Source: Acetobacter farinalis (GTDB taxonomy: Bacteria; Pseudomonadota; Alphaproteobacteria; Acetobacterales; Acetobacteraceae). Taken from it: DNA of 58,248 nt. The notes beneath the pieces are model-generated. The model was given only the letters and a program-made list of their open reading frames with translations, was not told the origin of the DNA and did no database searches. The DNA lies in contig NZ_JAPIUX010000014.1 of assembly GCF_026240015.1 (NCBI RefSeq), positions 1 to 58,248 on the forward strand. The letters are read 5' to 3'. Of the stretch, positions 7,638 to 16,895 are shown piece by piece (positions within the stretch are counted from its first letter, which is position 1; every line of letters starts with the position of its first letter). A program made the position numbers and the translations under genes.

Positions 7638-9122
7638 TCACGCCCTCTGGTACGTGACATTTTCAGAAGGCGTGTTTTCAGAAAACCGATCGTCAAACAC
7701 CGCACGATGTGGAGCCGACGAGGCTGCACCACAAGCCAGCACATGAAAAAATGAACCTGACACCCCGCCCCTGCGCCCGCCACAGGGGCCAAGTGCTGTG
7801 CCATCGCCCGCCCGCAGGTGGGCAAGCGGGGTATCTGCCCCGGCCTCCAGCACCGTGGCGTAATGGAATTCGTGCCCGCGCAGGGTGGCTCCGGCCTGCC
7901 CCAGCACACCCGGTGCAAGCAGGGTGGCCTCCCGATAACCCAGAGTGAGTTTACGCCGCGCAAAAGAGGTGACATGCCCCAGCAGGCCGGTCATGCGATG
8001 GGAGACGCCTTCCGCATCTTCCAGCGCCTCACCCAGAACCATAAAGCCCCCGCACTCACCGTGGACCGGGCGGGTCCGGGCGAAATCCACCAGCCCCTGA
8101 CGGAACCTCTCCGCCGCAGCCAGCCGTCCCGCATGCAGCTCCGGGTAACCGCCGGGCAGCCAGCAGACATCACAGGAGGGGTCCGGGCCCTCGTCCGCCA
8201 GAGGTGAGAACGGCACCAGTTCCGCCCCGGCCTGCCGCCAGAACAGGGCAAGGTGACCGTAGAGGAAGGAAAACGCGGCATCATCCGCCAGAGCAATGCG
8301 CTGGCCGGGAGGCGGCAGAACTCCAGAGGGCAAAGCTGCCGGAGCGGGGTGCCGCGACAGAGATGTGTCTGGCTGGTTTCTTTCGGGGGGAAGAAGTGCG
8401 GAAGAGAGCGCCCCCGGCAGCAGAGGCTCCGGCAGAGGGCTGGCAAGGGCCAGAATGGCATCAAGGTCCAGCTCGCGCTCGGCCTTGTCTGCCAGATCTT
8501 CCAGCCAGTCTGTCAGGCCTTCATGCTCCCGCGCCTGCACAAGGCCCAGATGCCGCTCCGGCAAAGGCGTGCCGGGCTGGCGGAGCAGCGTGCCGCACAC
8601 CGGCAGGCCCGCCGCGCGGATGGCGTCTTCCGTCAGTCTCGCATGGCGCGGGGAGGCCACCCGGTTGAGCACCACGCCCGCCACCCGCACATCCGGCTGC
8701 CATGTAGCAAACCCGTGCGCCACGGCCCCCACCGTCTGGCCCTGACCGGATACATCCAGCACCAGCAGCACGGGAATGCCAAACCGGGCGGCGATATCGG
8801 ACGGCGCACCACGCGCACCATCCGGCGCCACGAGGCCGTCAAACAGCCCCATGGCGGATTCAATCACCACAAGTTCCACATCCTGCCGGGCGGCATCCAG
8901 CGTGGCGGCCAGCAGGGCCGGGTTCATGCACCAGCTATCCAGATTGAGGCCGGGGCGACCGGTGAGAGCCGCGTGAAAGGCGGGGTCAATATAATCCGGG
9001 CCGGTTTTGGCTGCCCCCACCCGGATGCCCCGCCGCCGGAAGGCCGCCAGCAGGGCCAGTGTGACTGTGGTTTTCCCCCCGCCGGAGCGGGGTGCCGCCA
9101 CCATGATGGCCCGTGCGCTCAT
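7638..9122 (-). CDS. cobB: Cobyrinic (hydrogenobyrinic) acid a,c-diamide synthase
   Basis: A 494-residue ATP- and glutamine-dependent amidotransferase acting on the a and c carboxylates of the corrin ring. The N-terminal ATPase domain carries APRSGGGKTTVTLAL and KTGPDYIDPAFH; the middle has ESAMGLFDGL and VLDVSGQGQTVGAV. The C-terminal GATase_3 domain shows HGECGGFMVLGEALED with the nucleophilic Cys and HEFHYATV. ATG 9122 overlaps the cobN stop as ATGA, so the upstream frame to 9347 is not used. With CobN (aerobic chelatase) beside it, the substrate is probably hydrogenobyrinic acid. Between residues about 270 and 330 there is a Pro/Leu-rich linker. Confidence 0.95.
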   Translation of the reverse strand: MSARAIMVAAPRSGGGKTTVTLALLAAFRRRGIRVGAAKTGPDYIDPAFHAALTGRPGLNLDSWCMNPALLAATLDAARQDVELVVIESAMGLFDGLVAPDGARGAPSDIAARFGIPVLLVLDVSGQGQTVGAVAHGFATWQPDVRVAGVVLNRVASPRHARLTEDAIRAAGLPVCGTLLRQPGTPLPERHLGLVQAREHEGLTDWLEDLADKAERELDLDAILALASPLPEPLLPGALSSALLPPERNQPDTSLSRHPAPAALPSGVLPPPGQRIALADDAAFSFLYGHLALFWRQAGAELVPFSPLADEGPDPSCDVCWLPGGYPELHAGRLAAAERFRQGLVDFARTRPVHGECGGFMVLGEALEDAEGVSHRMTGLLGHVTSFARRKLTLGYREATLLAPGVLGQAGATLRGHEFHYATVLEAGADTPLAHLRAGDGTALGPCGGRRGGVSGSFFHVLACGAASSAPHRAVFDDRFSENTPSENVTYQRA

Positions 9123-12100
9123 GCCCTGCCCCCACGGACCTGCAGGCCCGGAGAGGTGTTCTGGAGCGATATCTCCTGCAAACCGGAGGCCGCACTCCAG
9201 CCTGCCCCAACGCCCCCGGCAATAAAGGGGTTCTGGACCAGAGCCTCGCTCTGTATCACGCCTGAAGCCACACCCGGTAGCGCAAACTGTGCCAGAGCCG
9301 CAGGCGCATTGCGGCTCTGGGCCGAGTGCGCGCTCTGGTTCTGCCACGTCTGGTTCTGATTCTGATCACCGCTCTGGTTTTGCGCCGGGTGCAGCACCGG
9401 AGGGGCGGCGTCTTCCAAAACCTGCGCCACGCTGTTCCCGCGTGGGTGCCACAGGCCACGCCGCCAGGCCTCGGCAAAGCGAGCACGCATGGCCTCCCGC
9501 GCTGCCGGGTTCTCACGCAGGAGGAACGCGTTACAGGCCTCATCCCCCAGAGTGACGGCAAAAACCCTGTCAAACTGCTGGTCAAACCGCTCCGGCAAGG
9601 TGGCGGCAAACCCGTGCAGGGCATCCAGCCCGCGTGCCAGTTCCGCAGCGCCTGCGTAGCCGTGCCGTTGCAGGCCCTCAATCCAGCGCGGGTTGCCAAG
9701 CCGCCCGCGCACAAGACGCGCCACTTCCTGCGCGGTGCTCCGCAGGCGGGGGGTGTCCGGGCGGGATGTGTCCCCATGCCAAAGGGCCGGGCTGCCCCCC
9801 TGCGCCGCCGCCGCTGCCGCCAGGCCGCCCTCATGCGCTGCGTTTTCCGGGCTTTCCAGCATGTCTGCTTCAGCATGGTCCTGCACGTGCAACACAGCCT
9901 CCGCCTGACCCAGCAGGCTGGCCAGAGCGGCGGCATCCTGCCTGCCATCCCGCCCGCCGCCGTAGGTCCATGCGGAGCCTTCCAGCCACGCCTGCGCCAG
10001 TGCGGCCTGATCCTGCCACGCGCCGGTTTGCAGGGCGGCCTCAAGCCCGGTGCCATACGTGCCCGCCGCCGCACCAAAAATGCGGGCTGTGGCGCGGGTG
10101 CGGGCTTCCCCTTCCAGCCCGCGCACACTGGCCGCCAGAGGATTCCACTCCGGTGGTTCACGTCGGGCTGCCACGGCACTCACCACCTGATCAAACAGGG
10201 CGATCTGACCCGGAAAGGCATCCCGGAACAGGCCGGAGATCCGCAGGGTGACATCCACACGCGGGCGGTTGAGCAAAGGCAGCGGGATAATTTCAAACCC
10301 GCTGACATGCCCCGTGCCCGCAGCGCGCTGCACCTCCACCCCCATCAGGCGCAGGGCGAGCGCCATATCCTCCCCCCCAGTGCGCAGGCTCGCGGAGCCC
10401 CACAGGTCCATGACAAGGCGGGTCAAGGGCTCACCCTGTTCCTGCATGTGCCGTGTGAGCAGCACTGTTTCCATTTTTGCCGCCAGTTGCATGGCGGAGG
10501 GTGTGGGCAGGGCACGCGGGTCCAGCGTGAACAGGTTGCGCCCGGTAGGCAGCACATCCAGCCGCCCGCGCGTGGGAGCGCCTGCCGGGCCGGGCGGCAC
10601 AAACCGGCCGGACAGCGCCGCCAGCAGCGCCTGTGCTTCCGCCGAACCGCTCTGCCGGATGCGGCGTTCCACCTCCTGTTGTGAAACACTCTTGTTTTGA
10701 CAGGGAACATCCTGAAAGTGTGTACTGTTTTCAATCGCTGCGGAGGACATCCTGCTCGCGGATGCCTTTTGTGCCTGTTCCTGACGCCCGGCGGCCTCCG
10801 TTCCACCCGTGCAGGCCTGAAAAATAGTCTGCACAAGGCAGTCTGATTTGGGGGCGATCTGGCCAAAAATATGCAGGCCATCACGAATTTGCAGATCTTT
10901 TACATCACACAGATAAGCATCCAGACGGGCAAGTGCCTCGGCGTCATCATCCTCACCGGGGCGGACCCCGCTTTCTGAAAGAACACCGGTTCGCGCTGCT
11001 TTTTCCAGAATCTCCTTGCGCAGGAGGGCACCCCGGCGCGGGTCAAGGCCATCAGCCTCGGCATATTCATCAATCAGCCGTTCCAGTGCCTGCATGTCTG
11101 GAGAAAGCTCCGCCTGCATGACAGGCGGGGTCATATGCCCGATGGTTACAGCGCCCAGCCGCCGCCGCGCCGTGGCGGCTTCCCCCGGATTATTGACAAT
11201 AAACGGGTAGATAATCGGCAAAGACCCTGCCAGCACCGCTGGAGCGCAGGAGGCCGACAGTGCCGCAGCCTTGCCGGGTAGCCATTCCAGCGTGCCATGT
11301 GTGCCCAGATGCACCAAGGCATCCAGCCGCCGCACAAGCCGCAACCACAGGTAGAACGCTACATAAGCATGGCAGGGCGGCGTATCCGGGCAGTGATACA
11401 GCGCTTTGCGTTCCGCACTCTGCCCTCGGTCCGGCTGGACGGCGAGTGTCAGGTTCCCCAGCTCCAACACCCGCATGTGAAACAGGCCATCCTGCACGGC
11501 AGGGTCCTGCTCCGGTTCCCCCCAGGCCTGTGTGACGGAGGCCATGAACGTGGCATCCAGCCCGGCGGCGAGGGCACGGTAGGTGGCGACATGGAACAGG
11601 GGAGCCGGTGCGGTATGAGCCAGCAGGGCCACCAGTTTTTCCGGCCCCGGCAGGGGCGTGGGGCCTGTCTCGTACCCCTCCGCCCGCAGCAGCGCGAGAA
11701 TGGAAGCAAGGCTGGCAAACCCGTCCAGCCCCACGGCATGGGCGACATGCCCGGTTTCCGCAGCCAGCCCGGCACCCGGATAATCGGACAGGACAAGACC
11801 CACGCGGCGCTGCGCCGGAACGAGATGCCGCAACCGCGCCCACGCCAGCGCACGCGCCACGGTATGCCGGATGCCGGGTTCATACGGCACGCGAGCGGCG
11901 GGCAGACCGGGAGGGGCTTCTGCCCGGAAGGACACCGGGAGTGTGGCGATGCTGCCATCGAGTTCCGGCAACACCACCTGCATGGCGAGGTCCGACCGGG
12001 AGAGGCCGCGCGGGCTGCGCGCCCACATTGCCTGTGTAACGCCCGGTTGCAGCACCTGCAGAATAGGGGCGTCCGCCACCGCAAGCGGCGCGTTCCCCTG

Positions 12101-13075
12101 TGTGCTGCCCGAAGGCGCATTCGCGCCTGAAACCTCCGGGGCAGACCCGGAAGAAAACACTGTGGCGTTCAGCACGACATCCGGCCTGAACTGCTGAAGG
12201 CGCTCCGCAACACCTCTGGCGGCAGCAGGGTCTTTGAGAGATGTGACAAACAGCATCTCCACCGTGCACCCTTCCGCCGCCATCGCCTCGGCCAAAGCTT
12301 CGAGTGCGGCAATATCCCCCACCACAAGATGGGCACGGTAGAACAGCAGTGTTGCCCGCAGGGCCGTGCCGGGCGGCAGGCCCCCTGTGCGGGTCTGGAT
12401 GCTGCGGCCCGAAGCGGTTGTCCGGCGCACCGCAGCCCCGGCCACAGCACGATACAGCCCCCAGCGCGGCAGAGGCTCCGGTTGCGCGCCCTCATCCGCC
12501 CCCTTGCCCGCAATACTGGCCATCAGGCGCAGGGCGGCGACCATATTTCGCACACCGCCATACTGGAAAAATCCGTTCAGGCGGCTCCTGATGTCAGGAG
12601 GAATGGTTGAAAGTTCAGCCAGACGCGCATCATCCGCCGTTCCGGCAGAGGCCGCGTCCGCTTGCGGCGCGCTTGCAGGCTGCGGGGCGGTATCAGCTTC
12701 CTGCGGCCGGGCCTCACCCGGCAGCAGGGCCAGTGGCACGCCATGCGCGCGGCACCACGCGGCCAGTTCCTCCGCGCCGTAGCGCCAGTAATCCAGCCCG
12801 CCAAGCAGCCGCACCACCACGCACCGGGCCTGCGCCAGTGTGGTTTCCAGATACAGGTCCACCGACATGGGGTGGCGCAGCCGCACCAGACTGGTGACCT
12901 GAAGGGAAGGCGCTGTAAGGCCCGCCTCTTCCTTCAGCCGCTCCTGCGCGTGGAGCAGGCCAAGCAGGTCACTCTCCGTAAAGGAGAGCACCACCAGATC
13001 AGCCGAAGGCAGGCCGAGGTCTTCCGCCGCGTCCTGCTCATCAAGCGTCCTGTTTTCCCGAACAAGAAGGTGCAT
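9119..13075 (-). CDS. cobN: Aerobic cobaltochelatase large subunit CobN
   Basis: A 1318-residue subunit of the ATP-dependent CobNST complex that inserts cobalt into hydrogenobyrinic acid a,c-diamide. Diagnostic text includes FHMRVLELGNLTLAVQPDRG, YVAFYLWLRLVRRLDALVHLGTHGTLEWLPGK (in pieces) and SGFEIIPLPLLNRPRVDVT. It exceeds the usual 1250-1275 residues. Two parts look extra: a Gln/Ser/Lys-rich insertion around 750-800, encoded by locally AT-richer DNA near 10,680-10,760, and a roughly 100-residue C-terminal tail rich in Asn/Gln (QNQNQTWQNQS) after the normal family end at NSVAQVLE. ATG 13075 lies 18 bases after cobW. CobS and CobT are not in this window and must be encoded elsewhere. Confidence 0.95.
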   Translation of the reverse strand: MHLLVRENRTLDEQDAAEDLGLPSADLVVLSFTESDLLGLLHAQERLKEEAGLTAPSLQVTSLVRLRHPMSVDLYLETTLAQARCVVVRLLGGLDYWRYGAEELAAWCRAHGVPLALLPGEARPQEADTAPQPASAPQADAASAGTADDARLAELSTIPPDIRSRLNGFFQYGGVRNMVAALRLMASIAGKGADEGAQPEPLPRWGLYRAVAGAAVRRTTASGRSIQTRTGGLPPGTALRATLLFYRAHLVVGDIAALEALAEAMAAEGCTVEMLFVTSLKDPAAARGVAERLQQFRPDVVLNATVFSSGSAPEVSGANAPSGSTQGNAPLAVADAPILQVLQPGVTQAMWARSPRGLSRSDLAMQVVLPELDGSIATLPVSFRAEAPPGLPAARVPYEPGIRHTVARALAWARLRHLVPAQRRVGLVLSDYPGAGLAAETGHVAHAVGLDGFASLASILALLRAEGYETGPTPLPGPEKLVALLAHTAPAPLFHVATYRALAAGLDATFMASVTQAWGEPEQDPAVQDGLFHMRVLELGNLTLAVQPDRGQSAERKALYHCPDTPPCHAYVAFYLWLRLVRRLDALVHLGTHGTLEWLPGKAAALSASCAPAVLAGSLPIIYPFIVNNPGEAATARRRLGAVTIGHMTPPVMQAELSPDMQALERLIDEYAEADGLDPRRGALLRKEILEKAARTGVLSESGVRPGEDDDAEALARLDAYLCDVKDLQIRDGLHIFGQIAPKSDCLVQTIFQACTGGTEAAGRQEQAQKASASRMSSAAIENSTHFQDVPCQNKSVSQQEVERRIRQSGSAEAQALLAALSGRFVPPGPAGAPTRGRLDVLPTGRNLFTLDPRALPTPSAMQLAAKMETVLLTRHMQEQGEPLTRLVMDLWGSASLRTGGEDMALALRLMGVEVQRAAGTGHVSGFEIIPLPLLNRPRVDVTLRISGLFRDAFPGQIALFDQVVSAVAARREPPEWNPLAASVRGLEGEARTRATARIFGAAAGTYGTGLEAALQTGAWQDQAALAQAWLEGSAWTYGGGRDGRQDAAALASLLGQAEAVLHVQDHAEADMLESPENAAHEGGLAAAAAAQGGSPALWHGDTSRPDTPRLRSTAQEVARLVRGRLGNPRWIEGLQRHGYAGAAELARGLDALHGFAATLPERFDQQFDRVFAVTLGDEACNAFLLRENPAAREAMRARFAEAWRRGLWHPRGNSVAQVLEDAAPPVLHPAQNQSGDQNQNQTWQNQSAHSAQSRNAPAALAQFALPGVASGVIQSEALVQNPFIAGGVGAGWSAASGLQEISLQNTSPGLQVRGGRA

Positions 13076-13093
13076 GCGGGCGGCCCTGCCTGA

Positions 13094-14170
13094 TCAGGCC
13101 ACGAAGGCCGAGGCCGAGTCTGCCGTGAGAGCGGATGTGATGGCCGCCTTGTCCAACCCTTTCTGCCCGATCACCACAATATGGCCCGTGCGGGAGTCCT
13201 GCGGTGTCAGGGGGCGGTCAAACTCATGCCGGAAGCGGGTGCCCACCCCCTGCACGGCCAGACGCATGGCTTTGCCCTGCACGGTGGCAAAGCCTTTCAT
13301 CCGCAGGACATCATACCGGGCCGCGACATCCTGCAGCAGGGTCAGAAACCGTTCCACAGAGAGCTGTTCCGGCACAGGGACGACGAAGCTTTCAAAATCA
13401 TCATGCTCGTGCTCGCCTCCTTCCGCATCATGGTGGGAGGGGCGGGCATCAAGATCAGCCTCCGCCGCAGCGCCAAGGCCGAGCAGGACAGCAGGGTCCA
13501 CCCGCCCTTCCGTGGCGCGGAGGCTGCGCACCGGGCGGGGGCTGAGGCGCTGGATATCCGCCTCCACCGCTTCAAGCTGCGCGGCATCCAGAAGGTCGGT
13601 CTTGTTCAGGATAATCAGGTCCGCCGCGTTCAACTGGTCTTCAAACACTTCGGCCAAGGGGTTGTCATGATCCAGCGAGGGATCCGCCTCACGCTGGCGC
13701 GCCACGGCTTCCGGGTCATCCGCGAAACGGCCGGAGGCCACAGCGGGGGCATCCAGCACGGTAATCACCCCATCTACCGTCATGCGGTTGCGCACGGTGG
13801 GCCAGCCAAAAGCCTTCAGCAGAGGTTTGGGCAGGGCTAGGCCGGAGGTTTCAATCACCACATGCTCCGGTGGATCCGCCCGGTCCAGCAGAGCTTCCAT
13901 GGTGGGCAGGAAATCATCCGCCACGGTGCAGCACAGGCAGCCATTGGTGAGTTCTACAATATCCTCCTCCCGGCACCCTTCCACACCGCACCCCCGCAGG
14001 ATTTCACCATCAATCCCCAGAGAACCGAATTCATTCACCACCACGGCAATACGGTGGCCCTGCGCCTTCTGCAGGAGGTGGCGCAGCAGCGTGGTTTTCC
14101 CTGCCCCCAGAAAACCGGTGATGATGGTGACGGGCACGCGGGCGGGCGGAGTGGTCATGAGAGTGGTCAT
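13094..14170 (-). CDS. cobW: CobW-type G3E GTPase (COG0523 metallochaperone)
   Basis: A 358-residue G3E-family P-loop GTPase thought to deliver cobalt to the chelatase. It shows ITGFLGAGKTTLLRHLL (Walker A, about residues 17-33), VVVNEFGSLGIDGEIL, the metal-binding motif LTNGCLCCTV (CxCC), ETSGLALPKPLL and the G4 motif ILNKTDLLD. A His/Asp-rich stretch (SHHDAEGGEHEHDD, near 250-265) precedes the C-terminal CobW_C domain and probably binds metal. ATG 14170 has AGGA upstream and lies seven bases after the DUF1636 stop; the open frame runs on to 14674 but only as a shadow of the preceding gene. Position directly before cobN supports the cobalt role over a zinc COG0523 role. Confidence 0.93.
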   Translation of the reverse strand: MTTLMTTPPARVPVTIITGFLGAGKTTLLRHLLQKAQGHRIAVVVNEFGSLGIDGEILRGCGVEGCREEDIVELTNGCLCCTVADDFLPTMEALLDRADPPEHVVIETSGLALPKPLLKAFGWPTVRNRMTVDGVITVLDAPAVASGRFADDPEAVARQREADPSLDHDNPLAEVFEDQLNAADLIILNKTDLLDAAQLEAVEADIQRLSPRPVRSLRATEGRVDPAVLLGLGAAAEADLDARPSHHDAEGGEHEHDDFESFVVPVPEQLSVERFLTLLQDVAARYDVLRMKGFATVQGKAMRLAVQGVGTRFRHEFDRPLTPQDSRTGHIVVIGQKGLDKAAITSALTADSASAFVA

Positions 14171-14177
14171 GGCAGTC

Positions 14178-14834
14178 TTATTCCTGAACAAGGGCGGCCG
14201 AGGCCGGAGCAACAGAGGCAAGGGCAACCGGGGCAACAGCCGCGACGGGAACGGCGGCAGGCAGCGCAGCAGCAGGGGGCTCGGCAGCAGGGTAAAGAGC
14301 GGCAGGCAGGCGGCCCAGCACCATATCCGCAAGGGAGGCCGGGCGGCGGGAGGGCATGACCGTGCCGCGAGGAGACGCTGCATAAAGTCGGGCATAGGCC
14401 AACAGATCTTCCGCTTTTTCCGGGCCGAGGTGGCCCAGAAGCCATGTCCAGCGCCCCGGCATGGCGATGGCCGCCGTGCACCCCCGATCACACGCCGCCA
14501 GACAGGAGACAGGATGCAGCGTAAGGGGAACCAGCCCCTGAGCCACAGCCGGACTGGACGGCACGGCAGAGAGCACTGGAGGCTGCTCAGAGGCGGAGGA
14601 CGCATGCCGGGGCACAGTGTGCGAGGCGGTGTGGAACGCAGGCTGGAGCGCGGAGCCCGGCTGGGTCTCTGCATCGAGAAGAGCGGTCAGGCGCTCCAGA
14701 AGCTGTGCGCCAGGCGGGGTTTCCATATCCGGGCCACCACGGCGGCAGGTGATGCACACATGCAGCACCGGACCTTCCGCCGGAGCAGGGGGAGGATAAG
14801 AAGGAGAAACTGAACAGGCTGAAGAGGCAGGCAT
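14178..14834 (-). CDS. DUF1636 family putative metal-binding protein, first gene of the cob operon
   Basis: A 218-residue protein with the Cys pattern of DUF1636: VLHVCITCRRG near residue 25 and VSCLAACDRGCTAAI near 110, a thioredoxin-like ferredoxin type of arrangement that suggests an Fe-S cluster or metal site. A Ser/Pro-rich insert of about 50 residues separates the two Cys motifs, and the last 45 residues are an Ala/Pro/Val low-complexity tail. DUF1636 genes are known neighbours of cobW and cobN, but their exact reaction is not established. It is the first gene after the cobalamin riboswitch and lies seven bases before cobW. Confidence 0.8.
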   Translation of the reverse strand: MPASSACSVSPSYPPPAPAEGPVLHVCITCRRGGPDMETPPGAQLLERLTALLDAETQPGSALQPAFHTASHTVPRHASSASEQPPVLSAVPSSPAVAQGLVPLTLHPVSCLAACDRGCTAAIAMPGRWTWLLGHLGPEKAEDLLAYARLYAASPRGTVMPSRRPASLADMVLGRLPAALYPAAEPPAAALPAAVPVAAVAPVALASVAPASAALVQE

Positions 14835-15004
14835 GAAAATTCCCGATCAGGCGCCAGCCCTTGCGGGCAGCGCTGAGACAGGGTGCTAAAACAGTGCTCC
14901 CGCACATGCGGAAGAGGCGCACAGCCCGGCGCGCCCTCGCCTTCCGGGCACCCCGCCGGACACGACACCTCAAAACACCGGCAGGCCCGAACGGGCGTGC
15001 GGCT

Positions 15005-15215
15005 GATGGCAGGTCTCCTGGCTTGCACCGTGCAGGATGCAAAGGTGGATCACACCTTGCGGTCTGCGACCCTGCCTGCCTTCCCGGCTCGCTCTCCGAG
15101 ACCGGTGGCGGTGCCTGTACCCCGGAGAACCCGGGCAGGCATGTGGCAGAGCATTCAGATACTCACAGTTGCGGGGGCAGCGACGGCCTTGCAGCCGAAG
15201 CTGCGCACCGTTCTT
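15005..15215 (-). promoter_or_regulatory. Cobalamin (adenosylcobalamin) riboswitch upstream of the cob operon
   Basis: On the minus strand the 3' B12 box AGCCAGGAGACCTGCC is at 15023-15008. The conserved core GCCCCCGCAACTGTGAG is at 15179-15163, and a GGTGC 5' element is near 15209-15205; between them lies a CCGGGAAGGC-like segment. This is the full order of cobalamin-aptamer elements. The distance from the B12 box to the DUF1636 start is about 170 bases and includes small stems such as CCGCATGTGCGG, so an expression platform can fit there. Adenosylcobalamin binding should lower expression of the seven downstream genes. Confidence 0.95.
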
Positions 15216-15542
15216 CCCTTTTCATCCCTTGCGGGACACCATCATGGGAGCAAGCATCGCATAATCAGGGTATTTTTCAAGCCGTAAGGGACGTGCTTTC
15301 TGCACAGCCCAGTTCCGCTCCGCACCTCCCCTTTTCGTATCCGCAGGGATACTGGTGCGCGCGGGGCCTTCAGGCGTCCCGGCCTCTCCCGGCGCACCCC
15401 GGGGAAAACGGGCCTTGCGTCTGCCCGTTTCCCCCATGCCCGTTCTTGCCTGTGCCGGATTTACCCACACCCGGCATGCCTCTGCCGGGTTCAGCTGTCC
15501 GGTTTACCCGTGCCCGATAGTCCGGCTTTTCCAGCAGGCGCT
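15216..15542. other. Promoter region of the cob riboswitch and 3' flank of the dehydrogenase operon
   Basis: About 330 bases without a gene. The cob transcript should start near 15230-15300 on the minus strand (a TTGAAA hexamer is visible there, but a convincing -10 is not). At 15469-15490 an 8-bp perfect stem (ACCCGGCA/TGCCGGGT, loop of six) lies about 50 bases after the end of the cytochrome gene; it has no T-run, so it is only a weak terminator candidate. Confidence 0.5.
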
Positions 15543-16895
15543 TTAGTGTGCAGCTTTACGCAGGGTGTTCACCTGTTCCGGCGTGACATGATGGTCCCCC
15601 GTGCCGAAGGTCGCAGTCACATAATTCACCAGACGGGCAATTTCCGTATCACTCAGCCGCTGCACGTCCGACTGACCATCAAACCCCGGCATGAAGGCAT
15701 GTGCCCCACTTGCAGTGCGGTCCACGCCCTTCAGGATGGTCATGACCAGATTATCCGGACGCCCCGCCCCGACTGTGGAATTGGCAAACAGAGAAGGCAC
15801 ATAATGGTCCTGCACGCCTGCACCATCCTGCCCGTGGCAGGCCGCGCAATTGGCATCATAAAGGCGCGGGCCATCCATTTCCGTCAGATCATCAATCCGC
15901 TGCGGGCCTCTGGTACGGATATCCGGCACGTCCGCCGCCTTGCCGACGGCATCACGCGGGGTATGATCCAGCTTATCCTCAATGGGAGCCACCTGTTTGA
16001 TGAAGGTCGCCAGCGCATGCAGGTCCGCGTCCGTCAGGTGGCTGGTGCTGTGCTCCACCACCTCGGCCATTGGCCCCGCTGCCTGTGCCCGGCTCTTGAT
16101 GCGCCCGGTGCGGAGATAGGTTACCAGATCATCCCCGCTCCAGTTCCCAATCCCGCCGGTTTTGCTGGACGTGATGTTGGGCGCATACCATGAGCCAAGT
16201 GACGCACCGGCCAGATATTGGTCATGCTTTTCACTCATCAGGGCATTACGCGGTGTGTGGCAGGTGCCGCAGTGCCCTAGCGCATTGGCCAGATACTGCC
16301 CGCGCCGCACAGTGTCATACGTGCTGGAATCACCCGTTTCCGGTTGTTCCTTACGCGCCATAAAGTTCCACGCCACCATGGCGGAGCGCATACTGGCGGG
16401 GAAAGCCAGTCTGGTCTTTTCCGTATCCTGCGGCACAGGTTTCACGGAATGCATGAACCATTCGTACAGGGCTTTGACATCCTGATCCGTCATGCCCGCA
16501 TAAGAGACATACGGCATAACCGGATAAAGATGGGCCCCGTCCTTCCGAACGCCGTGGCGAACGGCATTTTCAAACTCGGCTTCCGTATAGGAGCCAATAC
16601 CGTGGACCGGGTCCGGTGTGATGTTGGTGGACACCACATTGCCCATCGGGGTGGCAATTTTCAGCCCCCCGGCAAAGGGTTTCCCGCCCGGCATGGTGTG
16701 GCAGGCCACACAGTCCGCCGCGGTGGCGAGGTATGCGCCACGCGCCAGTTCGGCCTCTACCCCTTCAGGCCGGGTTGAGGGTGCAGGCTGCACCGGAGCG
16801 GAAGACTGCGCCAGTGCCGCCGGAGCAAGAGCCAGACTGCCAAGGGCTGTTCCGGCAATAAGGGCAGACCACAGGATATTTTTGAAATCAGGCAT
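15543..16895 (-). CDS. Triheme cytochrome c subunit of a membrane-bound FAD dehydrogenase
   Basis: A 450-residue exported cytochrome with signal peptide MPDFKNILWSALIAGTALGS and probable cleavage after ALAQ. Three c-heme sites are visible: CVACH (near 62), CGTCH (near 209) and CAACH (near 343). This three-domain architecture is that of the cytochrome subunits of gluconate 2-dehydrogenase, sorbitol dehydrogenase, 2-ketogluconate dehydrogenase and fructose dehydrogenase in acetic acid bacteria. It takes electrons from the flavoprotein in the periplasm and passes them to ubiquinone. Its ATG overlaps the end of the large-subunit gene by eight bases. The exact substrate cannot be fixed from this subunit. 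Confidence 0.92.
   Translation of the reverse strand: MPDFKNILWSALIAGTALGSLALAPAALAQSSAPVQPAPSTRPEGVEAELARGAYLATAADCVACHTMPGGKPFAGGLKIATPMGNVVSTNITPDPVHGIGSYTEAEFENAVRHGVRKDGAHLYPVMPYVSYAGMTDQDVKALYEWFMHSVKPVPQDTEKTRLAFPASMRSAMVAWNFMARKEQPETGDSSTYDTVRRGQYLANALGHCGTCHTPRNALMSEKHDQYLAGASLGSWYAPNITSSKTGGIGNWSGDDLVTYLRTGRIKSRAQAAGPMAEVVEHSTSHLTDADLHALATFIKQVAPIEDKLDHTPRDAVGKAADVPDIRTRGPQRIDDLTEMDGPRLYDANCAACHGQDGAGVQDHYVPSLFANSTVGAGRPDNLVMTILKGVDRTASGAHAFMPGFDGQSDVQRLSDTEIARLVNYVTATFGTGDHHVTPEQVNTLRKAAH

Noticed and set aside
8253..10684. Long plus-strand frames (368 and 452 codons) over cobB and cobN
   Set aside because: Shadows of GC-rich genes read on the other strand, with Arg/Pro/Gln-rich composition and no ribosome sites.
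14587..15042. Minus-strand frame overlapping the 3' end of the cobalamin riboswitch
   Set aside because: The region is explained by the riboswitch and leader; the product is Arg/Cys-rich and unlike any family.
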